57,344 nt of DNA, taken from positions 1 to 57,344 of the forward strand of contig MZNV01002922.1 in assembly GCA_002081555.1 (NCBI GenBank), in the 5' to 3' direction. The notes below the pieces were generated by a model, which was not told the DNA's origin, did not search any database, and saw nothing but the letters and a program-made list of their open reading frames with translations. The stretch's first letter is position 1; every line of letters begins with the position of its first letter. The position numbers and the translations under genes are program-made. The DNA comes from Protostelium mycophagum (lineage: Eukaryota; Evosea; Variosea; Protosteliida; Protosteliaceae). Below, one piece after another: positions 35,656 to 45,149 of the stretch.

Positions 35656-37572
35656 ATGTCAACAGGCAATCAAACCACTGGACCTGTTGGACAATATGAG
35701 ACTCTATATCTGGATAATGATCTATTAAGAGGTGTTTCATATGACGAAAACGTGAGTGGCCCTTCATCTGGCTGAAAATTCTGAAGCACCACAGTTGGAT
35801 GGTTTGCAACAAGAACAGAATGTACTTAATTATCTGGTCGCTTCAGAACTAGGACAACAATCCACCGCGAGTTCAGAGTGAGATGACAATCAAACATAAT
35901 AAGCAAAGTTTTCTCACAGCTTTCTATGATGATTTTGATCTGAAGACAAAACATCACCTTGGTTCTTTGCACTTGTTCCTAAATCGAACAAAATCTTAAT
36001 TGATTAGTTGGTCAAGTCCAAGTGACAGCAGCAGCCCAAATCCTCCATATTGGACCACATTATCAGAAAAAAGGGATCCCATTGACCAGCACAATTCATT
36101 TTACAACAATCAGTCAATTCAATTCCAAACACCGACACCGACACCCATAGAAGTTGTTCCGGCTGAGGAAGTCTCGAGTAATTCCCAGAAATTCTTGAAG
36201 AGAAAATCCCAGACAAAAGAAGCATCAAAACAATACAGGTGCCATCCAACATTTTTTCCAAAATAAAAACAGACAGTGACGTAATCATAGAGAGAGAAAG
36301 AAAGCCCTGGAGTCGCAGATGGCAGAGAGGCTGAGACATTTGGAGGCAGAGAAAGAAGCACTGATCAGAAGAAGTCAAAATGCCGAGAGGATGCTTGCTG
36401 AAGTGCAAGGAGAAAACGGCAGGCTCAGGGCGATGCAAGAGGTGACATACGTCAATATGTCAAAACTGACATGACACGTCAATCTGACACACGGCAGAAT
36501 GCCACCAAGGGACTTGCTGAAAGTAGGATGGCGGTGTTGGTGCGCCTGGCACAGTGCGTATTTCAAATTTAAATATACTACGCATAAAATTATTATTTTT
36601 GCATCCGTCAAATAACCATAACATTTCGCGGTTATTCACCTGAAAAACAAAGTCATTCCACTTTTGAAATCTCACAACAACAGGCATTTAGAGGATAACG
36701 CCACAGACAGAGAGCTGCAGAGTACCCTGAGTGAGTTAAAAGAGATTGACAGGACGAGGATGGGTGTAGGTGCTTGTACTTTGCGCAGAATTGTCAACAC
36801 ACCCACAATCAAAAAATTGGCCGAGACCGACTTCTTCGCAAAACCTGAGAATCTCGAGGTGAATCAAGACGAAATTTCACTGAGATTTCGGTCCTGAAAT
36901 TGTACAGCCGGTACATCAGGATAGGGGGATTAAGTGGCTTGTAGATGCAGTTTTGAGACATGTCGACGACATCACCCCAGAACAAGCCGAGAAATTAAAC
37001 AATATTGCCAAATCAAAATCGGACGTGAGAATTTTACCCGAAATTTCTCCGTCAAATCCTCATTCAAATATGACTTTTCTGCGAAATTTCATTGAGCATT
37101 CCAGGAATTGTACCACATCACACTGGAGAGGCGGGAAGTTGTCACGACACTCCTCGAAGCGTTTCGGCAATTCAAAGCAAATAGAGAGGACGCTTCCGCG
37201 TTTCTTGGTGTAATCGCGGCGCTAGAGCATTTACGCTTAAATCTCACCGCAGAAGGTAACCTTCAAACATCTTGATATTCCTCGTTAAGTAACCGTGAAT
37301 CTACGGTTAGCAAACACAACGGTCGAACTGGCTCCACCATATCAAGTGTACTTTGTGGCAAATGTCTAAAATGAGCATTTTTGTGATTAATGCCAAAAGG
37401 TCGGTCAACACATACCGGCATAGAACAAGTGTCAGATGTCTTAACACCGAGACAAAATGCCCAATCCAAAGTGAGGATACCATCCATGTGCCCAGCAGTG
37501 AAGCAGTTGCTGCAATTCTGGAACGCGATAGAGAAAGACAAGCAATCTGAACCTATAAAATTAAACTGTTGA
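35656..37572 (+). CDS. bZIP transcription factor with helical C-terminal region
   Basis: The start ATG at 35656 gives MSTGNQTTGPVGQYETLYLD. After two introns a Ser/Pro/Gln-rich, probably activating, region follows (DWSSPSDSSSPNPPYW). The basic region and zipper span an intron at about 36239-36290: KRKSQTKEASKQYRERERKK, then ALESQMAERLRHLEAEKEAL and NAERMLAEVQGENGRLRAM, with leucines or hydrophobics at heptad positions. Basic-region Asn is not in the usual N-x7-R place (KEASKQYRERER), which may alter DNA specificity. A further 200-residue helical part follows (DNATDRELQSTLSELKEIDR, IKKLAETDFFAKPENLE, LVDAVLRHVDDITPEQAEKL, LYHITLERREVVTTLLEAFR, ASAFLGVIAALEHLRLNLTA, VKQLLQFWNAIEKDKQ) and ends at 37572. 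I do not recognise that part. It binds DNA as a dimer by family knowledge. Confidence 0.83.
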
Positions 37573-37685
37573 GGCTGTTCAAGAAATCAAAATCACAATA
37601 CCCCTTATAAAAAACACGGAGAAAACATCTCCGTTGACGTCTGCGAGGTGAAGAATATGTCGGCTGAAAGCCATTCTTTGCAGAG

Positions 37686-38942
37686 ATGGTCCCCTACACC
37701 CTGCTCCTCCTTCTGGTTTCTGCTGTCGCAGCGAGACTTAACTTCCCGTCCTCTCACAGCTATTCGATCAGCATCAATGAACACAAGAATGGTCAACAGG
37801 TGCAGCACATCATGCTTCCCATCTGATTTCTCAAGGTGCATACTTTTGTTTCTGATGCAGGCGTCACTCGCTCTTATGCTGCAGGAATCCCCGAACAGCA
37901 CTTTTATTTTTCGTCCAACAAGACTGCTTATACGAAAGAAAACAATCGTAAAAGGTACAGATTCCACACTAGCGAAGGTGTCGCCATGAGATTTGATCCT
38001 CTTCACCATTGGAACCATCACAATCGGTGAAACTCATCATCTCCATATCGTCTCTTAATGCGTTCAGCCCATTGCATAAAAAGTGTGTACACCAGGAGAA
38101 AATTGGTGTGCTTTATGAAGTACAGTGGTTGGCACAGATTACGGTCCAGCTGTGCGCCTCCATGGACGGGCAAGATCCCCTCTACATCAACCAAGATGGT
38201 CAGATCATCCCCTTCAACTCTTTTGTTACACCCGCTCCAGCACCAGTCCCTGGCAATGATGATTTTAATGGGGTGAATGAGCCGTTTATATCGTTGTAGA
38301 TTGATAATGCCAGCCGTATCCCTCCCTCCCGCCAATCTACTCTTACAACTATTCTTCCAACTACAACTTCAGGACAACTCAGGGTGAAGTTTATAATGAC
38401 GGAATGGAGACAGTGATCAAGTTCAATAATCTTGTGGAGGGTACGCCGTTCATCAGAAGAGGTAAGAGCTGGACCTTTGCCAACAACAAGACTATTTACA
38501 CGCTGGTGAGATCTCTGGCGGTCATGTGAAACACTGAGATTTTCGCAGGAGAATGGGAAATGTGTCCACCAAAAGTACTCATATGACAAGGATGAAGACA
38601 TGGTGAGATCGATTGTGGAGGCGACGAAGATCCCCGGTGCAAGTCTGAGGTGCACACGTCATCACACCTCCTTTCTGACAGCACCAGCGACAACTTGTCC
38701 GGACTCTTTGAATGCGTGGATGGTGGCACCCCTGTGTCCTTTAAAGGCCCTCCCTCTAAAAATAGGCTCTGGGCCGATATGTGTGTGCTTCCCGACGGCA
38801 CAGTGACCTACATCAGCTCTAATGACATACAAACTGAGATCGTCTTCACCCACCGCAAAAGTGAGTGTTGCTTCGGTTGAACAGCCTGCTCATCCTCTCA
38901 GGTTCCAGACAGGAGCAACAGCTGCCCCAACAGTGTCTGTAG
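37686..38942 (+). CDS. secreted protein of unknown function
   Basis: The ATG at 37686 starts a strong signal peptide (MVPYTLLLLLVSAVAA). Mature exons include SYSISINEHKNGQQ, VTRSYAAGIPEQHFYFSSNK, RYRFHTSEGVAMRFDPLHH, a Pro-rich bend FVTPAPAPVPGNDD, YNDGMETVIKFNNLVEGTPF, KSWTFANNKTIYTL, CVHQKYSYDKDEDM, DNLSGLFECVDGGTPVSFKG, RLWADMCVLPDGTVTYISSN and TEIVFTHRK. Several Cys and N-glycosylation sequons suggest an extracellular or lysosomal beta-rich protein. No named family was recognised. Seven or so introns of about 40-60 nt, and an AATAAA lies about 10 bp after the stop. The last splice junction, and so the last few residues, is uncertain (stop 38942 or 38950). Confidence 0.6.
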
Positions 38943-39231
38943 GCAAATGATAATAAAGTTCCAAGACGTCAGATACAGTTGATATGAAGGTTTATGTGGC
39001 CTGAGAGAGAGTCACGTGACTTTCTGACGTGCTCGTTCTCATCACCTGTCATCTGTCACACCAATGTCATCGTGTCATTTCATGTACCGGTGAGCGGAGA
39101 CCCATTGTAGATTGCGTCAGAGATCGGCGGGAAGGGGGTGATGAATCTGTCAGATCGGGGAGGGCCCTTATGGGTCTGTCTGCGCTCTCACTTCTGGTGA
39201 ATGACATGCCCCCAGTGGATCTGAAATCTCG
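38943..39231. other. convergent spacer
   Basis: About 290 bp between the secreted-protein gene (+) and the KCTD-like gene (-). The first 10 bp hold a polyadenylation signal. An open + frame to 39235 is unremarkable. Confidence 0.5.
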
Positions 39232-40274
39232 TTAATTTCTCAAGAGTTGTAGAGGGTCGACCTGGCTAACAGTCGGGGTGTTGGGAGGACGGTGTCGTCG
39301 TTGGGACACTGAAGAGATCAGCATCATCGAAGCCAATTTATGGGGGTCGCAGCCCACGACAAAGGATCACTCACTTCTCTGAAGCTGAGACCATTTATTT
39401 GCACTATCGGCAAGTCCTCTGCATTTACTTGTGAGATGATGGAGAATGCACAAGGCAACATGCACTGGCCCGTGATGCGCCACCTCTGCAGGGCTTTCCC
39501 GCGCGAATCTCTAATTTGAACAAGCCTTCCGGGGTAATCGAATTCGATACTGGCTGGGTCATTTTTCCAGAAACTTTTTCCCGCCAAATTGAAGATTTAA
39601 ATTTCGAATCAATCACGTGATCGTGTCCATGAAATGGAGAGAGAAAAGGATAGTGCCCTGGTTCCCCTGAAAATTCAAGGTTATCTGAGTTGGTTTTGGG
39701 CTGTTATCTTGACCTTTTATCTTTTAATTGAATATTCTAACTGTACCACGACTACAGACAATAACTACCGTAATGAGAGTACGGTCACCGAGAATCTATG
39801 TATACAATTGTTCCCAAGTGAGCCAGTGCACACCAACGAAAGCCATGATGAAACGAATGACATGTCATCTTACCCTTAAAAATCGCAGAGTACTGTGTTC
39901 TGTGCACTGATGGTGTGATGATCTCTCCTGATTTATTGGTCCAAGTGAGAGGTGCAGAATTTTCAAAGATGTCCAGAAGGGATACCACTTTGAAATGAGA
40001 GGCCTGAAACGTCAACAATGATTGGAACGAAGTCGGAAGACATCACCTCCATACGGAGTAAGTCGGTCTCGACAGGAGTCAAAGTGTGAAGACTTGATGG
40101 CCCATTTCTCAAGAAGGACAAAAGAAGTGCAAAGGCAGAAGGATCTCTGTCCAAAAACGGCCTCGAATTGCCATCCCGGATCTCTGCAGACTTGGTGATG
40201 TTTAGACGTGAGAATGTCTGCTCTGTCGTGGTGAATATCGTTCCTGCGACATTGATCTCTATCGGTCTTGTCAT
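39232..40274 (-). CDS. KCTD-type BTB (potassium-channel T1) domain protein
   Basis: The start at 40274 opens directly into a T1/BTB domain: IEINVAGTIFTTTEQTFSRL, then FLDRDPSAFALLLSFLRNG and LLRMEVMSSDFVPII, the KCTD pattern (V-G-G/A-x-x-F-x-T-t and iDRDp-x-F). Later exons read VVSLLDIFENSAPLTWTNKS and, at about 39380-39590, FDYPGRLVQIRDSRGKALQR and LPIVQINGLSFREV. A short last exon ends at 39232. KCTD proteins often serve as Cullin-3 ligase adaptors; no channel helices are present, so it is not a K+ channel. The stretch 39600-39875 is unresolved: either a long intron or an exon I could not place. It lies 66 bp downstream of ALKBH8 on the same strand. Confidence 0.68.
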
Positions 40275-40339
40275 GACGATTATCGTTCTGATTTCAACTT
40301 CTTGTTGTGTTTACGTCCGTTCCCATGACAAAGACAAGC

Positions 40340-43252
40340 TCACTTCTTTTTTATAACCACACACCAGTTTGATGCATCAAAGAAGCTGTCGACGAGCTCC
40401 GCCTCTTCTAATCGAGTGGTCATCTCCTCCAACTCTCCCTCTTTAAACACGTGGCAGAACCTCTGGATCACTTCATCTGGGGCCCTCTTCTTTTCGTCGC
40501 CTGCCGCTGCTCCTTCGTCCTCTTTAGTTTCTTCTTCCCTTTTGGTGTTGTCTGCCTTGAGAGGTTTTGGGATTTTCCATGGAACCATGACGTCTTGAGA
40601 GTTGAAGAGGCGCTTGGACTCTGTGCCTTGTTCTAGAGCCCATGCGGAGACCATGATGTGGCCCCCCACCTTCTGGATTTAGTGTATGTATTTTAGATCT
40701 TTTACAATAAAAAGTATGTCGAAATTTCATGAAAATTTCTCAAAAAATCAATAAAAATCATAAAAAACAATAGATAAATAAAATCAGAAAAAATATTGAA
40801 AAAATGTTCACCTTTGTAATTCTGAGTAATTCCCTCAATATTCTGTACCTGTGAAATTCCGTGGAAAAGTGGTGGATCACGGCGATACACGTCACAAAGT
40901 CGAAAAAGTTGCTGCGGTGGGGCAAGTTCAAAGCGTCCCCGACCAGCACTTCGCAGCCTCTTTGGTGCGCGAACTCTGCGAGGCCTTGTGACACGTCACA
41001 TCCCAACATGGTGACCTCTTTATTCAATACCATGTGTCGGCCGTTACCACATCCTTCAAAGCTTCAGTTTATTTTTTATTTTTCAACTTTCATATTTTCT
41101 GCAAAAAATGTATTTTTTTCTTAAATGAGAAAAAAGTTGAAAAAAATTTAAAAAAGTGAAATGAAAAGTGAAAAAAAGTACTCACCCACATCAATACCAA
41201 GAGTGTTTTTTTGCTGCTCCATGATAAATTGTTCGACCTGCGGCCACGGCGAATGTCTAGTCTGGCTGAAATGTGGTGCGATGGTGTTGTAGAACTGGTG
41301 TACAAACTCTTTCTCCAAAGCGGTGGGGGCAATACTGGCGTCTTCTTCTCTGACTGTCAGATTTTCCGCGGGTTTTCCGAGGCGGTCGGGGAGGACGAGG
41401 CGGGAGTTTTGGGTGTCGCACTGTCTGAAGTCAGAATATTTGTGCAGAGGGCAAGATTTTTTGGGACGATGTACAACTACAACGAACCTGATCGGGATAC
41501 GGGCATCTACAATCACGTGACATACGGACTTTTCTGAATGTCAGAGAAACTCTACGGTGTCTTGGAATCACCACGCCCTTGGAATTCACTTCAGCGTGAC
41601 GCTCCGACAGATCTTTATCAGATAGAAGATCTGATGGATCTACGAGATCTGTCTTTCTTGAGGGGATACTGTGAGTCCATACGTAACGTGATTCTCCCGT
41701 TAAGACGACGAGAGATCTTCTGGGGAGGTACACGGCGACCTTGATGACGTCATCATTCGTCATACTCTCATTGTACACCGAAAATAAGAACAGATAAAGA
41801 TAAAAAATTACAAGAAAGTCCCATCTACCTTCTGACCTTCGGGATGTTTAAATTCCATTACTGCTTGAGACAACAGAGACAAGGATGACATGCCGTCCTC
41901 AAAAGCAGAGTGTGTGTCTATATGAGGGGCGATACCTGCAGACTTTCAGACTTTACAATCAAAGGCGGTCTTCCGTATCAACGGGTTTTGTATTTTCTTT
42001 TTGGGAATTGAATCACGTCACGTCACGTCATCATTATGGTATTTCTGACACTGAAAAAAATTTGGCGTATACCTTGTCCGGGTCTGTACTCATTCACTGT
42101 GATCTGGTCGATTCCCGCCAAAAAATGATTTGCATCTGGGTGAGAAGCGGGGGCGAAAGGGAGGGTGTTGGTACGTGAATTTTCGACGGAAATTTCGGGG
42201 TTGTTCCCAAGAACGGCGAGACGGGTGACTAATGGTTGTAAAAAGGACGGTATTGGTGGTGTAGTGTTGTTCTACTTATTGTTATTTATAAATTATAGTT
42301 TGTTCATTTATTATTATTTATTATTTTAGAACATTGCATACCGAAAAGCACAATTATATTTTCATTGTAGTGGCACAGAATATTTTGCAAGACAAAATTG
42401 ACTAATATATTCGTATCAGAATATGTTTCCCGGCTTGCAGCTTTGCCACTTCTTCACAGGCTTGTGCCTGTCTGCAGCCAAAGCATACTCTTCTGTCCAA
42501 TTCAGAAATCCAAGTTGAACGTAAGTACCTCATCGGTGTCCACATGTTTCGTCTGATAATTAAATTCATAACCATAGTGTTGAACTCTACATGGCTTTAG
42601 GATCGCTTTGATCATGTGCCCGAGTCGAATGAAATGCCAAGATGTGATTTTGACCAGTCACATCCAAGATGAAGGAACAAAAATAATGATCTTATGATCA
42701 AATAATCACCTCCGACCAATCTTGGAGGACCATTTCATCGTCTCTAATTGTTCGATTAGAGCCATCTCCTCTTCTAGAGTCATGACGTCTTTGTACACGT
42801 ATAATCCTTGAGGCCATACATCCTCTTTGCCTGCGATCTTCTTCTTTCCATGTTGTTGAACTTGTGCCTCCTCGCGTGTCTGTTTTGGGCGAAGGATGGA
42901 GGGTTCCATATGCATGATTCGGCTGCAAGGCTCTCCCTCTTCAGAAATGGCTTGGATCTCTTTTCCACGAAGACCACGCAGAGCTTGACCTGCTGCCTCT
43001 GCTTCTTCAAAAATCACCTTGGAATGATCAGGCAAAATAAGTGATGATAGTCGATCTCACAACGGCAACATTCTGTTTTGATTCTGATGTCAGGATCTTA
43101 GTGACTGGGCCAAAAGTCACAAAGGTTGTCAGCAGCGAATCTGGTTTGATCCCAAGTGTGTTGGTGACAAAGATGTAAGGTGTTGGTTTTGTTCTTTCTT
43201 TTTTCCCTGGCCTCTCAAAGTCATCAAAAACGGCATCATCGTTGCTTCCCAT
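40340..43252 (-). CDS. ALKBH8: ALKBH8: RRM-AlkB-methyltransferase tRNA wobble uridine modifier
   Basis: All three ALKBH8 modules appear in order. RRM (about 43250-42950): [49 protein letters not shown]. AlkB 2-oxoglutarate/Fe(II) domain: [42 protein letters not shown], then [18 protein letters not shown] with the iron-binding H-x-D, and [20 protein letters not shown] with the second His. C-terminal Trm9-like methyltransferase: [32 protein letters not shown] (SAM motif I), [51 protein letters not shown] and a final CVVIKKK. The enzyme makes mcm5U and hydroxylates mcm5U at the tRNA wobble position. About a dozen introns. Metal ligands and the SAM motif are intact. Confidence 0.95.
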
Positions 43253-43851
43253 CTTGATAATCTGATGTGATATGATCTGACATCCGCTTTCTCATTTCTG
43301 GCACTGAAAGTCTGAATGACAAAAATATAAATAAGAAAATAAAATTCAGCAAGATGGAATATCACAAAGTCACTTCTTCATTGACCTTATATACTTCAAC
43401 TCATGATAATTGTGCTCTCTCATACCTTATATTTTTTGCCGTGTTCCTTTGTGATTCATGACCGTCCTCACTGTTCATCAAAAAATAGAACTTTGAAAGA
43501 TGCAAAAGCAGAGAGGACATAATAATATTGTCCCTTTGGATAATACGGTGTTGGAGCTGTGATGCTATGATATGAAATGCCTGAATAGCAACATGCTTCT
43601 ACCGAGTAGAGGGACTCTGTCGCTGACTAAAAAATATAAAAAACGTATTCTTAAACCGTTTTGGTTGGCCTTCATTTTTGGATGCCAACATCAAGGAATT
43701 TCGTGAAGATAAACTTTTACACTGCCGGAAAACAATCAGCTCTGTATTGGTTCATCTCATGGCTGATCCCTCGAGGAAAAGTAAAAAAAAGCATCAACTT
43801 TTCACCTATAGAAGATCATTTTTCATGTTTAATGTGGAGGAAGATCCCACC
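43253..43851. other. interval between ALKBH8 and GTF3C6
   Basis: About 600 bp between two minus-strand genes. It should hold the ALKBH8 promoter and the GTF3C6 3' end. Frames on the + strand overlapping GTF3C6 are shadows. No gene is supportable. Confidence 0.5.
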
Positions 43852-44469
43852 TCACTTCTTTTTTTTTTTCTTTGGTGTCGATTCTTCATCTTTGCCATCA
43901 TCTCCCTCATCGGCTGCTTCTTTCGTCCTCTTCTTTCTGGGAGTTCGAAGATCTAAGACCTTGTTACTTCCATACACGGTAGGTGCCCTCTTTGTAGTTG
44001 GGTTGGCTTTATCCTCGAGGGAAACTCTCGTCAACGCCAACCTTTTATTGACGGTGGTTAAGAGTTTCGCTTGTGTCTGCACTTCTGGCTCGGTCGAGGC
44101 GTGTCTATTGCCCATGAGATTGCTGATCTGTGCCTCCTCGGACCTTTCCTCTGCCACTTGCTCAAATACTAAACAAGTTCCTAATGTCTCCTCATAGGCC
44201 CCTCTGAAGATCTGTCTGTGTCATGATCATGCAGTGAATTGTGTTGTCACCTTCTCATCGAGCTGAAATATAGGATTCGGTGTATCCAGACCCTGTTTCA
44301 TTCAAAATCGATTCTTGAATCATCAACTCACAATTAACTTGAATCTCTTGCTGGTGTCCATCACAGTAGAGTTTTCATATTCACCAAGTTCGACTAGAAC
44401 ATAGAACTCCTCTTCTGTGTCATTCTCTCTGCTTTCGCCTTCCATCAGGCGATCCTGATCTGCGATCAT
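43852..44469 (-). CDS. GTF3C6: TFIIIC subunit 6 (GTF3C6-like, triple-barrel domain)
   Basis: The start at 44467-44469 gives MIADQDRLMEGESREN, then EEEFYVLVELGEYE. After introns come GLDTPNPIFQLDEK and IFRGAYEETLGTCLVFEQ, which align with the GTF3C6 core (GIDTERPILQVD, FAGEYEDTLGTCVIFEE). AKLLTTVNKRLALTRVSL corresponds to the conserved 'MKKLSMTRTLL' strand. The C terminus is acidic then strongly basic (a Lys-run before the stop at 43852). GTF3C6 is a small structural subunit of TFIIIC, which recruits TFIIIB to tRNA and 5S genes. The motif order is convincing although the protein is short. Confidence 0.8.
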
Positions 44470-45149
44470 TTGTGATTCTATACGTAACCGAATCCTGATT
44501 ACAATTACAACTTTATTTCATTTCTGTTTTCTGTTATCATGGACAGCAGAGCACCAAAACTAAACAGGTAAGAAAAATATCTTTACTGTTTTTCTGAATT
44601 TCTGGTTATGTCCCAGGGGGGAAAGATGAGTCTAGAACTGGTTGAACTTGGCAGCAAAGGTTTCATGTCTGAGGGACTAGTGAATATCAACAAACTTGTG
44701 CAAGAACTGTAGAGTACTTATAGGACTCTTCTCTGCAAAAGTTGCATTTTTTTTGAATTTTGGGATATTATTAGTATTCAGCAAAAATGTCAGCATAAGT
44801 AGTTTTGAAAAGATCAATCAAAGCAATTGAAAGTAAGTTATAGTTTTCTAAATTTTATTTCTATGATCATCTCTGCATTCTCTGCCATCTTCTTGTAACT
44901 GAAGCGGCTGTCATAAGTGTCCAATTTGTAGAATAAATATCAAATTAATATGTGTGAAATATTATCATATTTTATTTGAAACATTTTGGGGGCATCTCTA
45001 TTTAACCCCAAATGATCAACATACCCCCACTGAATATCTCTTATATATCCCCGCTTCGTTGTTGCATCTATGCAGCCCGAAATTTCCACCCGTCGGAGGG
45101 ATTTACAAAAGTCCCACTACAACCTCAGATACTTTTTGGTAAACGGCAG
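44470..45149. other. divergent interval between GTF3C6 and ABCD3
   Basis: About 680 bp, AT-rich. A short + strand reading from 44539 (MDSRAPKLN) leads to a possible donor, and MSLELVELGSKGFMSEGLVN follows at about 44627-44710. The two cannot be joined in frame, so no gene is called. Frame 45070-45149 is open into ABCD3 and could add 26 residues to its N terminus. Confidence 0.4.

Noticed and set aside
39634-39879. + strand frame with a membrane helix inside the KCTD-like gene
   Set aside because: No family match, no splice context on that strand, and it lies between exons of a minus-strand gene. Kept only as an unresolved stretch.
40168-40356. + strand membrane-like frame
   Set aside because: Antisense of the KCTD-like BTB exon, which has clear conservation.
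43661-44197. 178-codon + strand frame with Phe-runs
   Set aside because: It overlaps the Lys/Asp-rich end of GTF3C6 in antisense; the Phe-run is the complement of the Lys-run.
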